DNA of 64,000 nucleotides from Pseudomonas solani (GCF_026072635.1 NZ_AP023081.1:4646501-4710500); one strand, 5' to 3'; shown: positions 9,384-18,697, counted from the stretch's first letter. Notes: generated from the letters alone by a model not told the origin. Made by a program: numbers and translations.

Positions 9384-10019
9384 GTGACCAGTCCTTATCT
9401 CGAGACCCACGATCTCGCCTGTGAGCGCGACTGGCGCATGCTGTTCGAGCGGCTCGACCTGCGCCTCGGCCATGGCGAGATGCTGCAGGTGGCCGGCCCC
9501 AACGGCAGCGGCAAGACCAGCCTGCTGCGCTTGCTCTGCGGGCTGATGCAACCCACCGCCGGCGAAGTACGGCTGAAGGGCGTGGCCCTGGCCGGGCAGC
9601 GCGGTGAACTGGCCCGCGAACTGCTCTGGATCGGTCACGCCGCCGGCATCAAGGGGCTGCTCAGCCCCGAAGAGAACCTCGCCTGGCTCTGTGCCCTGCA
9701 CCAGCCGGCCAGCCGCGATGCCATCTGGCAGGCGCTGGAAGCGGTGGGCTTGCGCGGCTTCGAAGATGTGCCCTGCCATACCCTGTCCGCCGGCCAGCAG
9801 CGCCGCGTGGCCCTGGCGCGCCTCTACCTCGATGCGCCGCCGCTGTGGATCCTCGACGAACCCTTCACCGCCCTCGACAAGCAGGGCGTGGCACAACTGG
9901 AAGAGCACCTGGCGCAGCACTGCGATAACGGCGGCCTGGTGGTGTTCACCACCCACCACAGCATGAGCCGCGTTCCCGCCGGCTACCGCGAACTCGACCT
10001 GGGGCGACGCGCCGCATGA
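9384..10019 (+). CDS. ccmA: Heme exporter ATP-binding protein CcmA
   Basis: This 211-residue ABC ATPase is part of the CcmABCD complex that releases heme-loaded CcmE during cytochrome c maturation. It has Walker A (GPNGSGKTS), the signature LSAGQQRR, Walker B (LWILDEPF) and a switch His (TTHHS). The GTG start at 9384 (V/M-TSPYLETHDLACERD) gives the length usual for CcmA. A longer in-frame extension upstream runs through promoter-like sequence and is not family-like. Its stop overlaps the ccmB start (ATGA). Confidence 0.94.
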   Translation: MTSPYLETHDLACERDWRMLFERLDLRLGHGEMLQVAGPNGSGKTSLLRLLCGLMQPTAGEVRLKGVALAGQRGELARELLWIGHAAGIKGLLSPEENLAWLCALHQPASRDAIWQALEAVGLRGFEDVPCHTLSAGQQRRVALARLYLDAPPLWILDEPFTALDKQGVAQLEEHLAQHCDNGGLVVFTTHHSMSRVPAGYRELDLGRRAA

Positions 10020-10687
10020 TCCGTGTATTCAGCCTGGTTGTGGCCCGTGAGGCGCGCCTGCTGTTCCGCCGACCGGCGGAGCTGGCCAACCCCCTGGTGT
10101 TCTTCGCTATCGTCATCGCCCTGTTCCCCCTGGCCGTCGGCCCGGAGACGCAATTGTTGCAAAGCCTTTCTCCGGGGCTGGTCTGGGTGGCAGCCCTATT
10201 GGCCGTCCTGCTCTCGCTGGACGGGCTTTTCCGCAGTGATTTCGAAGATGGCTCGCTTGAGCAGTGGGTCGTTTCGCCGCACCCCCTGCCGCTTCTGGTT
10301 TTGGCCAAGGTGCTGGCACACTGGCTTTTTTCCGGGCTGGCATTGGTACTGCTGGCGCCCCTGCTGGCGCTGATGCTGGGCCTGCCAGCGCGCTGCCTGC
10401 CGGTGCTGCTCGGCTCGCTGCTGCTGGGAACGCCGGTGCTGAGCCTGCTCGGCGCCGTCGGTGCGGCCCTGACCGTGGGCCTCAAGCGCGGCGGGCTGTT
10501 GCTGGCGCTATTGATTCTGCCGCTGTACATCCCGGTGCTGATTCTTGGCAGCGGGGCGATGCAAGCGGCCCTGCAAGGACTGCCTGCAGTCGGCCACCTG
10601 TTGTGGCTGGCCTGCCTCACCGCCCTGGCGGTGACCCTGACTCCCTTTGCCATAGCCGCCGGCCTGACCATCAGCGTCGGCGAATAA
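10016..10687 (+). CDS. ccmB: Heme exporter membrane protein CcmB
   Basis: This 223-residue polytopic membrane protein is the permease partner of CcmA. It has about six hydrophobic segments, a family-typical N-terminus (VAREARLLFRRPAELANPLVFF) and the conserved FRSDFEDGSLEQ loop. It overlaps ccmA by 4 bp, which implies translational coupling. The following 165-bp gap is unusual for this operon and holds a palindromic repeat. Confidence 0.95.
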   Translation: MIRVFSLVVAREARLLFRRPAELANPLVFFAIVIALFPLAVGPETQLLQSLSPGLVWVAALLAVLLSLDGLFRSDFEDGSLEQWVVSPHPLPLLVLAKVLAHWLFSGLALVLLAPLLALMLGLPARCLPVLLGSLLLGTPVLSLLGAVGAALTVGLKRGGLLLALLILPLYIPVLILGSGAMQAALQGLPAVGHLLWLACLTALAVTLTPFAIAAGLTISVGE

Positions 10688-10710
10688 GAAACAGAGTTGC
10701 CTGATCATGA

Positions 10711-10852
10711 GAAAGCTGTTGAAAAACGTAGCGAGCGCAGCCGAGACAAGGCGAAAGCAGGCGAGGGCGCGGAGTTTAGTCGCCCTGAATGAGCAGCCCG
10801 AGCCTGCTTTCAACGCCGTATCGGCAAGCGCAGTAGTTTTGAGGCAGCTTTC
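10711..10852. repeat. 142-bp imperfect inverted repeat between ccmB and ccmC
   Basis: The element is an imperfect palindrome. Its left end GAAAGCTG (10711-10718) is mirrored by CAGCTTTC (10845-10852). Inner arms match too: GAAAGCAGGC at 10753-10762 pairs with GCCTGCTTTC at 10802-10811. The centre carries GCGCGGAGTTTAGTCGCCC. It ends exactly one base before the ccmC ATG and supplies GAGG (10841-10844) as the apparent ccmC ribosome site. It has no coding potential. It resembles dispersed intergenic repeats I recall from Pseudomonas, which I could not check. Confidence 0.8.
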
Positions 10853-11607
10853 ATGAACTGGACCTGGTTCCACAAGCTGGGCTCGCCCAAATGGTTCTAC
10901 GAGATCAGCGGCCGCTGGCTGCCCTGGTTCGCCTGGGCGGCGGGCATCCTGATCACCGCCGGCCTGGTCTGGGGCCTCGCCTTCGCGCCGCCGGACTACC
11001 AGCAGGGCAACAGCTTCCGCATCATCTACATCCACGTGCCGGCCGCCTTCCTGGCGCAGTCCTGCTACGTGATGCTGGCGGTGTGCGGCGTGGTCGGGCT
11101 GGTGTGGAAGATGAAGCTCGCCGACGTCGCCTTGCAGGCCGCCGCCCCATCGGCGCCTGGATGACCGCCATCGCGCTGCTTACCGGTGCCATCTGGGGCC
11201 GTCCGACCTGGGGCGCCTGGTGGGTCTGGGATGCCCGACTGACGTCGATGCTCATCCTCCTTTTCCTCTACTTCGGTGTCATTGCCCTGGGCCAGGCGAT
11301 CAGCAATCGTGACAGCGCCGCCAAGGCCTGTTCGGTGCTGGCCATCGTCGGCGTGATCAACATCCCGATCATCAAGTACTCGGTGGAGTGGTGGAACACC
11401 CTGCACCAGCCGGCGACCTTCACCGTCACCGAGAAGCCGGCCATGCCCGCCGAGATGTGGGTGCCGCTGCTGATCATGGTGCTGGGCTTCTACTGCTTCT
11501 TCGCCGCGGTCCTGATGATGCGCATGCGCCTCGACGTGCTGCGCCGCGAGGCGCGGGCCAGCTGGGTCAAGGCCGAGGTCAAGGCACTGGTGGAGAAGGC
11601 ATCGTGA
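10853..11607 (+). CDS. ccmC: Heme exporter protein CcmC, frameshifted
   Basis: CcmC is the heme-handling membrane protein that loads heme onto CcmE. The N-terminal half (MNWTWFHKLGSPKWFYEISG, IIYIHVPAAFLAQS) is in one frame. The second half (WMTAIALLTGAIWGRPTWGAWWVWDARLTS, with the heme-binding tryptophan-rich WWD-type motif) is in another. A missing C in the run 11145-11148 explains this; restoring it gives ALQAAAPIGAWM and about 251 residues. The rest of the operon is intact, so a sequencing error is likely. The stop overlaps the ccmD GTG. Confidence 0.93.
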
Positions 11608-11780
11608 ATTTCGCGTCGTTCGGTGAGTTCATCGCCATGGGCCATCACGGCCTCTATGTCTGGAGCGCCTACGGTATCAGCCTGGCCATCCTGATTCTCA
11701 ACGTCGCGCTGCCGCTGCTGGCGCGCCGTCGCTACCTGCAAGACGAGGCGCGTCGTTTGCGCCGGGAGGAGTCGAAGTGA
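11604..11780 (+). CDS. ccmD: Heme exporter accessory protein CcmD
   Basis: This 58-residue protein starts at a GTG that overlaps the ccmC stop (GTGA). It has the CcmD pattern: a short N-terminus (FASFGEFIAMGHHGLYVWSAYG), one membrane helix (ISLAILILNVALPLLA) and a basic cytoplasmic tail (RRRYLQDEARRLRREE). CcmD assists release of holo-CcmE from the CcmABC complex. Its stop overlaps the ccmE start. Confidence 0.93.
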   Translation: MNFASFGEFIAMGHHGLYVWSAYGISLAILILNVALPLLARRRYLQDEARRLRREESK

Positions 11781-12229
11781 ATCCGATCCGCAAGAAGCGC
11801 CTGTTCATCATCCTGGCCATCCTGGCTGGTGTGGGAATCGCCGTGGCGCTGGCGTTGTCGGCGCTGCAACAGAACATCAACCTGTTCTACACCCCCACGC
11901 AGATCGCCAACGGCGAAGCGCCCAAGTACACCCGCATCCGCGCGGGCGGCATGGTCCGAGACGGCTCGGTGCAGCGCTCGCAGGACTCCCTCGAAGTGCA
12001 GTTCGTGGTCACCGACTTCGCCAAGGACGTGACCATCCGCTACCACGGCATCCTCCCGGACCTGTTCCGCGAAGGGCAGGGCATCGTTGCCCTGGGCAAG
12101 CTGGACGCCGACGGCGTACTGGTGGCCGATGAAGTGCTGGCCAAGCACGACGAGAAGTACATGCCGCCGGAAGTGACCAAGGCGCTGAAAGAAAGCGGCC
12201 AGATGGCCCCCGCGAAGAAAGAGGGCTGA
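11777..12229 (+). CDS. ccmE: Heme chaperone CcmE
   Basis: This 150-residue membrane-anchored periplasmic chaperone carries heme covalently to the CcmFH ligase. It begins with a GTG inside the ccmD stop (GTGA). An N-terminal helix (LFIILAILAGVGIAVALAL) is followed by the OB-fold domain and the heme-attachment motif LAKHDEKYMPPE, in which H124 is the heme-binding histidine. ccmF follows 3 bp after the stop. Confidence 0.96.
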   Translation: MNPIRKKRLFIILAILAGVGIAVALALSALQQNINLFYTPTQIANGEAPKYTRIRAGGMVRDGSVQRSQDSLEVQFVVTDFAKDVTIRYHGILPDLFREGQGIVALGKLDADGVLVADEVLAKHDEKYMPPEVTKALKESGQMAPAKKEG

Positions 12230-12232
12230 CCC

Positions 12233-14206
12233 ATGATTCCCGAACTCGGCCACCTGGCCCTGATCCTCGCCCTGTGCATGGCCGCCGTGCAGGCGACCCT
12301 GCCGCTGATCGGTGCCTGGCGCGGCGACCGCCAATGGATGAGCCTGGCCCAGCCAGCGGCCTGGGGGCAGTTCGCCTTCCTCGCCTTCGCCTTCGGCTGC
12401 CTCACCTACGCCTTCATGGTCGACGACTTCTCCGTCTCCTATGTGGCCAGCAACTCCAACAGCGCGCTGCCCTGGTACTACAAGTTCAGCGCCGTATGGG
12501 GCGCCCACGAGGGCTCGCTGCTGCTCTGGGCGCTGATCCTCGGCGGCTGGACCTTCGCCGTGTCGGTGTTCTCCCGCCAACTGCCGGAGGTGATGCTGGC
12601 CCGCGTGCTCGCGGTGATGGGGATCATCAGCATCGGCTTCCTGTCGTTCCTGATCATCACCTCCAACCCCTTCAATCGCCTGCTGCCGAACATGCCGGCC
12701 GACGGCAACGACCTCAACCCGCTGCTGCAGGACTTCGGCCTGATCGTCCACCCGCCGATGCTCTACATGGGCTACGTGGGCTTCTCGGTGGCCTTCGCCT
12801 TCGCCATCGCCGCGCTGCTGGGCGGTCGCCTCGACGCTGCTTGGGCACGCTGGTCGCGCCCGTGGACCATCGTCGCCTGGGCCTTCCTCACCGTCGGCAT
12901 CGTGCTGGGCTCCTGGTGGGCCTACTACGAACTCGGCTGGGGCGGCTGGTGGTTCTGGGACCCGGTGGAAAACGCCTCCTTCATGCCCTGGCTGGTGGGC
13001 ACCGCGCTGATCCACTCCCTGGCGGTGACCGAGAAGCGCGGCGTGTTCAAGAGCTGGACGGTGCTGCTGGCCATCGCCGCCTTCTCCCTCAGCCTGCTGG
13101 GCACCTTCCTGGTCCGCTCCGGCGTGCTCACTTCGGTGCATGCCTTCGCGTCGGACCCGGAGCGTGGGGTGTTCATCCTGATCTTCCTGCTGATGGTGGT
13201 GGGCGGTTCGCTGACCCTGTTCGCCGTCCGCGCGCCGGTGGTCAAGAGCCAGGTGGGCTTCGCCCTCTGGTCCCGCGAGACCTTGCTGCTGGTGAACAAC
13301 CTGGTGCTGGTGGTGGCCGCCTCGATGATCCTCCTCGGCACCCTCTACCCGCTGGTGCTGGACGCGATCTCCGGCGCCAAGCTGTCGGTGGGGCCGCCGT
13401 ACTTCAATGCCCTGTTCGTGCCGCTGATGGCGCTGCTGATGCTGGTGATGGCCGTGGGCGTGCTGGTGCGCTGGAAGGACACCCCGCTGAAGTGGCTGTT
13501 GGGCATGCTCGGCCCGGTGCTGCTCGCCAGCCTGGTGCTCGGCGTGGTGGCTGCGTACGTCTACGGCGACTTCCACTGGGCGGTGCTGGCGGTGTGCTGC
13601 CTGTCCGCCTGGGTGGTGCTGGCCGGTGTGCGTGACCTGCTCGACAAGACCCGTCACAAGGGCTTGCTCAAGGGCTCCCGCAGCCTGACCCGCAGCTACT
13701 GGGGCATGCAGCTTGCCCACCTCGGCATCGCCGTGTGTGCACTGGGTGTGGTGCTTTCCAGCCAGTACAGTGCCGAGCGCGACCTGCGCCTGGAGCCGGG
13801 CGAGTCCATGGAGCTGGCCGGCTACCGCTTCGTGTTCGAGGGCGCTGCCCACCACGAAGGCCCCAACTTCACCTCCGACAAGGGCACCGTGCGCGTGCTC
13901 GACGGTGACCGCGAGATCGCCGTGCTGCACCCGGAGAAGCGCCTGTACACCGTGCAGCAATCGATGATGACCGAGGCCGGCATCGATGCCGGCCTCACCC
14001 GCGACCTCTACGTGGCCCTGGGCGAGCCCCTGGGCGATGGCGCCTGGGCCGTGCGCGTGCACGTCAAACCCTTCGTCCGCTGGATCTGGTTCGGTGGCCT
14101 GCTGATGGGCCTCGGCGGGGTGCTGGCGGCGTTCGACCCGCGTTACCGGGTCAAGGTGAAGACCCGCGTGCGTGATGCGCTGGGCATGGCTGGAGCACAA
14201 GCATGA
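12233..14206 (+). CDS. ccmF: Cytochrome c heme lyase subunit CcmF
   Basis: This 657-residue, very hydrophobic protein has about 15 predicted membrane helices. It is the large subunit of the heme ligase that attaches heme to CXXCH motifs of periplasmic cytochromes c. The WWD domain is visible (GWGGWWFWDPVENASFMPW), as are conserved histidines in LIVHPPMLYMGYVG and ALIHSLAVTEKRG. Length is normal. The stop overlaps the ccmG start by 4 bp. Confidence 0.97.
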   Translation: MIPELGHLALILALCMAAVQATLPLIGAWRGDRQWMSLAQPAAWGQFAFLAFAFGCLTYAFMVDDFSVSYVASNSNSALPWYYKFSAVWGAHEGSLLLWALILGGWTFAVSVFSRQLPEVMLARVLAVMGIISIGFLSFLIITSNPFNRLLPNMPADGNDLNPLLQDFGLIVHPPMLYMGYVGFSVAFAFAIAALLGGRLDAAWARWSRPWTIVAWAFLTVGIVLGSWWAYYELGWGGWWFWDPVENASFMPWLVGTALIHSLAVTEKRGVFKSWTVLLAIAAFSLSLLGTFLVRSGVLTSVHAFASDPERGVFILIFLLMVVGGSLTLFAVRAPVVKSQVGFALWSRETLLLVNNLVLVVAASMILLGTLYPLVLDAISGAKLSVGPPYFNALFVPLMALLMLVMAVGVLVRWKDTPLKWLLGMLGPVLLASLVLGVVAAYVYGDFHWAVLAVCCLSAWVVLAGVRDLLDKTRHKGLLKGSRSLTRSYWGMQLAHLGIAVCALGVVLSSQYSAERDLRLEPGESMELAGYRFVFEGAAHHEGPNFTSDKGTVRVLDGDREIAVLHPEKRLYTVQQSMMTEAGIDAGLTRDLYVALGEPLGDGAWAVRVHVKPFVRWIWFGGLLMGLGGVLAAFDPRYRVKVKTRVRDALGMAGAQA

Positions 14207-14739
14207 AGCGCCTGATCCTGTTGCTGCCCCTGGCGATCTTCCTGGGTGTGGCGGTGTTCCTCTACCGCGGGCTGTTCCTCGACCCCGCCGAGCTGCCCTC
14301 GGCGCTGATCGACAAGCCGTTCCCGGCGTTCTCCCTGCAGTCCGTGGACGGTTCGCGCAGCCTCACCGAGGCCGACCTCAAGGGCAAGCCGGCGCTGGTC
14401 AACGTCTGGGGCACCTGGTGCATCTCCTGCCGGGTCGAGCACCCGGTGCTGAACAAGCTGTCGCAGATGGGCGTGGTGATCCACGGCGTCAACTACAAGG
14501 ACGACAACGCCGCTGCGCTGAAATGGCTGAAGGAGTTCCATAACCCCTACCAGCTGGACATCCGCGACGAGAAGGGCAGCCTCGGGCTGGACCTGGGCGT
14601 CTATGGCGCCCCCGAGACCTTCCTGATCGACAAGAACGGCATCATCCGCCACAAGTTCGTCGGCGTGATCGACGAGGTCGTCTGGCGCGAGCAACTGGCG
14701 CCGCTGTACCAGGCCCTGGTCGACGAGGCCGGTCAATGA
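14203..14739 (+). CDS. ccmG: Thiol:disulfide interchange protein CcmG (DsbE)
   Basis: This 178-residue membrane-anchored thioredoxin-like protein keeps apocytochrome c cysteines or CcmH reduced. An N-terminal signal anchor (LILLLPLAIFLGVAVFLY) precedes the thioredoxin fold with WCISC (C73, C76) and a cis-Pro region (GAPETFLIDKNG). It overlaps ccmF and ccmH by 4 bp on each side. Confidence 0.96.
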   Translation: MKRLILLLPLAIFLGVAVFLYRGLFLDPAELPSALIDKPFPAFSLQSVDGSRSLTEADLKGKPALVNVWGTWCISCRVEHPVLNKLSQMGVVIHGVNYKDDNAAALKWLKEFHNPYQLDIRDEKGSLGLDLGVYGAPETFLIDKNGIIRHKFVGVIDEVVWREQLAPLYQALVDEAGQ

Positions 14740-15221
14740 AGCGCCTGATCGCCGCCCTGGCCCTCGGCCTCGCCCTCACCGGCGTGGCCCGCGCGGCCAT
14801 CGACACCTACGAGTTCAAGGACGAGGCCGAGCGCGAGCGCTTCCGTGTGCTCACCGAAGAACTGCGTTGCCCCAAGTGCCAGAACCAGAACATCGCTGAC
14901 TCCAACGCCCCCATTGCCACCGACCTGCGTCGCGAGATCTTCCGCATGCTGGAAGAGGGCAAGGGCGACGACGAGATCGTCGACTTCCTGGTGGCCCGCT
15001 ATGGCGACTTCGTGCGCTACAAGCCGCCGGTCAACGGCCGCACCCTGCTGCTCTGGTATGGCCCGGCGGGCCTGCTGGTGGGTGGCCTGCTGGTGCTCGG
15101 GGTGATCGTGCTGCGTCGCCGTCGCGTGGAGAACGCGCCGGGTGATGCACTGCTTACCAGCGATGAGCGCGCCCGTCTGGATGCGCTGCTCAATCAAGAG
15201 ACTCAGGACAAGAACCACTGA
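14736..15221 (+). CDS. ccmH: Cytochrome c maturation protein CcmH
   Basis: This 161-residue protein is part of the CcmFHI ligase. It has a signal peptide (LIAALALGLALTGVARA), the redox motif LRCPKCQNQ (C45, C48) and a C-terminal membrane helix (GPAGLLVGGLLVLGVIVL). It is the short form; the TPR part is encoded separately by ccmI. The stop overlaps the ccmI ATG (TGATG). Confidence 0.96.
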   Translation: MKRLIAALALGLALTGVARAAIDTYEFKDEAERERFRVLTEELRCPKCQNQNIADSNAPIATDLRREIFRMLEEGKGDDEIVDFLVARYGDFVRYKPPVNGRTLLLWYGPAGLLVGGLLVLGVIVLRRRRVENAPGDALLTSDERARLDALLNQETQDKNH

Positions 15222-16428
15222 TGATCGATTTCTGGCTCGCCGCCGGCCTGCTTCTGCTGGTCGCGCTCGCATTCCTGCTGATCCCCGTGCTGCGTGGCCG
15301 CAAGGCCCAGGCCGAAGAGGACCGCACCGCACTCAACGTCGCCCTGTACCAGGAGCGCCTGGCCGAACTCCAGGGCCAGCGCGCCGCCGGCACCCTGACC
15401 GAAGCACAACTCGAAGCGGGCCGCGCCGAAGCCGCCCGTGAGCTGCTGGCCGACACCGAAGGCGCCGACCTGGGTCGCACCTCGCGCCTGGGCAAGGCCT
15501 TGCCGCTGGCCGCCGCACTGGCGGTGCCGCTGCTGGGCATCGGCTTGTACCTGCACTGGGGCGCCAGCGACAAGGTGGAGCTGGCCCGCGAAATGCGCGA
15601 GCAGCCGCAGACCATCGAAGAGATGACCACGCGCCTGGAGAAGGTCGTCAAGGCCCAGCCGGATTCCGCCGAGGGCTGGTACTTCCTCGGCCGCACCTAC
15701 ATGGCCCAGCAGCGCGTCGCCGATGCCGCGAAGGCCTATGAGCGTGCCGTGGAGATCGCCGGCCGCCAGCCCGAGCTGCTGGGGCAATGGGCGCAGGCAC
15801 TGTATTTCGCCAGCGACAAGCGCTTCACCCCGAGGTGCAGGCACTGACCGAGGAGGCCCTGAAGGCCGACGCCAACGAAGTCACCAGCCTTGGCCTGCTG
15901 GGCATCGCCGGTTTCGAGGATGGCCGCTTCACCGACGCCATCGGCTACTGGGAGCGCCTGATCGCCGTGCTGCCGCAGGACGACCCGTCCCGCGCGGCGC
16001 TGCAGGGCGGCATCGACCGGGCCCGCGAGAAGCTCGCCGAGAAGGGTGAAGCCCAGTCCGAGCCGGAGACCTTCACCAAGTCCATGCCGCAGCTGAAGGT
16101 CCGTGTGGACCTGGCCGCCTCGCTCAAGGACAAGGTGCAGCCGGACGACGCGGTGTTCATCTTCGCCCGCGCCGCCGAAGGCCCGCCCATGCCGCTGGCG
16201 GTGAAACGCCTGACGGTGAAGGAACTGCCGGCCGAGGTGTTGCTCAGTGACGCCGACGCGATGATGCCGCAGCTGAAGATTTCCAACTTCGCGCAGGTGC
16301 AACTGGTGGCGCGCATCTCCCGCGAGGGCAATGCCAAGGCGGGCGAATGGATCGGACGCAGCGCGCCGTTGTCTAGTGCTGTACAGGAGCAGCAGCGCCT
16401 GACCATCGACAGCCCGGACCAGCCCTGA
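15221..16428 (+). CDS. ccmI: Apocytochrome c chaperone CcmI (CycH), frameshifted
   Basis: This membrane-anchored TPR protein delivers apocytochrome c to the heme ligase. It has an N-terminal helix (FWLAAGLLLLVALAFLLIPVL), then a leucine-rich cytoplasmic segment, a second helix (ALPLAAALAVPLLGIGLYL) and TPR repeats (GWYFLGRTYMAQQRVADAAKAY). The periplasmic C-terminal domain is in a second frame. A C is missing in the run 15828-15831; adding it gives SDKRFTPEVQALTEEAL and about 402 residues. It is the last gene of the ccm operon. Confidence 0.92.
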
Positions 16429-16453
16429 TCCACCGACCGACGAGCATGCAGCC

Positions 16454-16858
16454 ATGAATTCGACCTTTCGACTTTCCCTTGTCTGCCTGCTCCTCGGCCT
16501 TGCCGGTTGCTCCCTGCAACCGCCGGCTCCCGATCACGGCGGCAGTGGGGGTACGCCCCAGCAGCTGCCGCCGCCCGGCCAGCAGAACCGCCCGCCGCTG
16601 ACGCCCTCCCAGCCACTGCCGCCCAAGGTCACGCGGATGAAGTCCCACCCGCGCTACGCACCGCCGCCCGGCGCTGCCTGCTACTGGGATACGGCCCTGG
16701 GCGTCTATGTGCTCGAAGGCCAGCAGGACCTCTACTACCGCGAGCGCACCTACTACCGCTGGAACCAGGGCTGGACCTGGTCCAACAGCCCCACGGGCCC
16801 CTGGCAGCCGACCGACTCCAGCGGCGTGCCCGCCGGCCTGGGGCGTCGCCATCCCTGA
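16454..16858 (+). CDS. Small predicted lipoprotein
   Basis: This 134-residue protein has a signal peptide and lipobox LAGC (MNSTFRLSLVCLLLGLAGCS), which predicts lipid attachment at the Cys. A Pro-rich linker is followed by a compact C-terminal part with many Tyr and Trp residues (AACYWDTALGVYVLEG, LYYRERTYYRWNQGWTWSN). I do not recognise the family; it may be a conserved Pseudomonas protein of unknown function. It sits 25 bp after ccmI and may be co-transcribed, but nothing shows a role in heme handling. Confidence 0.72.
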   Translation: MNSTFRLSLVCLLLGLAGCSLQPPAPDHGGSGGTPQQLPPPGQQNRPPLTPSQPLPPKVTRMKSHPRYAPPPGAACYWDTALGVYVLEGQQDLYYRERTYYRWNQGWTWSNSPTGPWQPTDSSGVPAGLGRRHP

Positions 16859-16861
16859 GCC

Positions 16862-16890
16862 CATGACCGCGCGCCAGACACGCGGTCATG
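16862..16890 (+). terminator. Hairpin after the lipoprotein gene
   Basis: A perfect 10-bp stem (CATGACCGCG / CGCGGTCATG, arms 16862-16871 and 16881-16890) lies 3 bp after the lipoprotein stop. No T-run follows, so it may be a mRNA 3'-end hairpin rather than a classic terminator. Confidence 0.45.
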
Positions 16891-16976
16891 ACCATCCGAC
16901 CACTGTCCTTCCGCCGCATGGACAGCTCCTGGCCCGTTGTGTACTGTGCTGGCGTTCTGCCATTTGGAGCACAAGG

Positions 16977-17536
16977 ATGTTCGCTCGTCTTGCCTTGGTC
17001 ATCCTGACCCTTCTCGCCACCTCCGCTGCGTTCGCCCAGGTCTACCAGTGGCGCGACGAGCAGGGGAAGGTGCATTTCACCGACACCCCGCCCCCTGAAA
17101 GCCGCAATGTCACCGAGCAGAAGCTGCAGGTGAACACCATCCAGGGCTGGACGACTCTGAGGTCCAGCGCACCTCGTCTCGCAAGATGTTCGAGGACGAC
17201 GAGGAAGAGCTGAACCCCGGCCAGCTGCACCAGAAGGGCATGGTGCAGTGTGCCGCCGCCATCCGCCGCATGCCGTCCTTGATCACCGAGACGCAGAAGA
17301 TCGGCCGTGAGGCGGTGCGCCAGAAGCGCGCCACCCAGGCGCAGCTGGATGACGCCATGTACAAGATGGACACCGCCTACAAGGAAATGAAACGCAACGA
17401 GAAGGCCTGCGCGAGCGACTACGCGAAGGGTGGCACCGCGCGCCTGGCGGTGAACTGCCTGGCCGATACCGACGACGTGATGACCTTCGGCCTGTGCATG
17501 AAGTTCGGCGAGTGGGCGAGCACCTTCGGGCAGTGA
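16977..17536 (+). CDS. DUF4124-domain secreted protein, frameshifted
   Basis: The protein has a signal peptide (FARLALVILTLLATSAAFA) and an N-terminal DUF4124 motif (QVYQWRDEQGKVHFTDTPP). A Cys-containing helical C-terminal part follows in another frame (MVQCAAAIRRMPSLI, NEKACASDYAKGG, CLADTDDVMTFGLC). Adding one G near 17149-17150 joins them as QGWDDSEVQRTSSRKMFEDD, giving about 186 residues. DUF4124 proteins are common in Pseudomonas and their role is unknown. AAGGATG overlaps the ATG as a weak ribosome site. Confidence 0.78.
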
Positions 17537-17565
17537 TGCCGATTGCCCCAGCCTGACCCGCAATG

Positions 17566-17594
17566 AAAAACGGCGACCCGAGGGTCGCCGTTTT
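17566..17594. terminator. Bidirectional intrinsic terminator
   Basis: The stem CGGCGACCC / GGGTCGCCG (17571-17579 and 17582-17590) is flanked by AAAAA on the left and TTTT on the right. It lies between the convergent DUF4124 gene and sbp and can serve both. Confidence 0.85.
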
Positions 17595-17611
17595 CGTGTC
17601 TGTCGCCTGCC

Positions 17612-18610
17612 TTACTGGCCGGTGTAGACCTGGTCGAATACGCCACCGTCGTTGAAGTGGGTCTTCTGCACGTCACGCCAGTTGCCGAAGGTCTTCTCCA
17701 CGGAGAGGAACTCCACCTTGGGGAAGCGATCAGCGAACTTTGCGAGGATCTCCGGGTTGCGCGGGCGCAGGTAGTTGTTGCCGGCGATGGTCTGGCCTTC
17801 GTCGCTCCACAGGTACTTGAGGTACGCCTCGGCGGCCTCGCGGGTGCCTTTCTTGTCCACCACCTTGTCGACCACGGCCACGGGCGGCTCGGCTTCGGCG
17901 GAGACGCTCGGGTAGACCACTTCGAAGCCGCCACGGCCGAACTCGCGGGCGATCATCTCGGCTTCGTTCTCGAAGGTCACCAGTACGTCGCCGATCTGGT
18001 TCTGGATGAAGGTGGTGGTGGCGGCGCGACCACCGGTGTCCAGGACCGGAGCCTGCTTGAACAACTTGCCGACGAATTCCTTGGCCTTGTTCTCGTCACC
18101 GCCGTTCTTCAGCACGTAGCCCCAGGCGGAGAGGTAGGTGTAGCGGCCGTTGCCCGAGGTCTTGGGGTTGGGCACGACGACTTGCACGCCGTCCTTGAGC
18201 AGGTCCGGCCAGTCTTTCAGGCCCTTGGGGTTGCCCTTGCGCACGATGAACACGGTGGCGGAGGTGAAGGGTGCACTGTTGTTCGGCAGGCGCTCGGCCC
18301 AGTTCTGCGGCACCAGGCCGCCGTTGTCGGCCAGGGCGTTGATGTCGGTGGCCTGGTTCATGGTGATGACGTCGGCGGGCAGCCCGTCGATCACCGCACG
18401 GGCCTGCTTGCTGGAGCCGCCGTGGGACATCTGCAGGGTGATGTTCTCGCCTTTCTCCTGCTGCCAGTGCTTCTGGAAGGCGGTGTTGTAGTCCTTGTAG
18501 AAGTCGCGCATCACGTCGTAGGAGACGTTGAGCAGGGTGGGGGCGGCCTGGGCCGCGCTGGCCAGTGCCAGGCCCGCTGCCAGCAGCGAAGCGGAGAACA
18601 GACGTTTCAC
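17612..18610 (-). CDS. sbp: Periplasmic sulfate-binding protein
   Basis: This 332-residue protein has a signal peptide (MKRLFSASLLAAGLALASAAQA) and the sulfate/thiosulfate-binding protein fold (LLNVSYDVMRDFYKDYN, LQMSHGGSSKQARAV, PNPKTSGNGRYTYLSAWGY). It captures sulfate for a CysTWA-type ABC importer, which is not encoded here. The Pseudomonas sbp gene is often separate from the transporter genes. It ends at the shared terminator. The AT-rich 87-bp leader upstream (18611-18697) probably carries its promoter. Confidence 0.93.
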   Translation of the reverse strand: MKRLFSASLLAAGLALASAAQAAPTLLNVSYDVMRDFYKDYNTAFQKHWQQEKGENITLQMSHGGSSKQARAVIDGLPADVITMNQATDINALADNGGLVPQNWAERLPNNSAPFTSATVFIVRKGNPKGLKDWPDLLKDGVQVVVPNPKTSGNGRYTYLSAWGYVLKNGGDENKAKEFVGKLFKQAPVLDTGGRAATTTFIQNQIGDVLVTFENEAEMIAREFGRGGFEVVYPSVSAEAEPPVAVVDKVVDKKGTREAAEAYLKYLWSDEGQTIAGNNYLRPRNPEILAKFADRFPKVEFLSVEKTFGNWRDVQKTHFNDGGVFDQVYTGQ

Positions 18611-18697
18611 GGATCGTTCCTTCTAGGGAGTGAGAGCAAGGGAATATAGCGGTGTGCCATATATTCTTTTAAATACTGAAAACGAATTTGCTTATTC

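Noticed and set aside
10711..10852. Rho-independent terminator between ccmB and ccmC
   Set aside because: The palindrome lacks a T-run at the proper place, and ccmC-I clearly depend on read-through or a new promoter.
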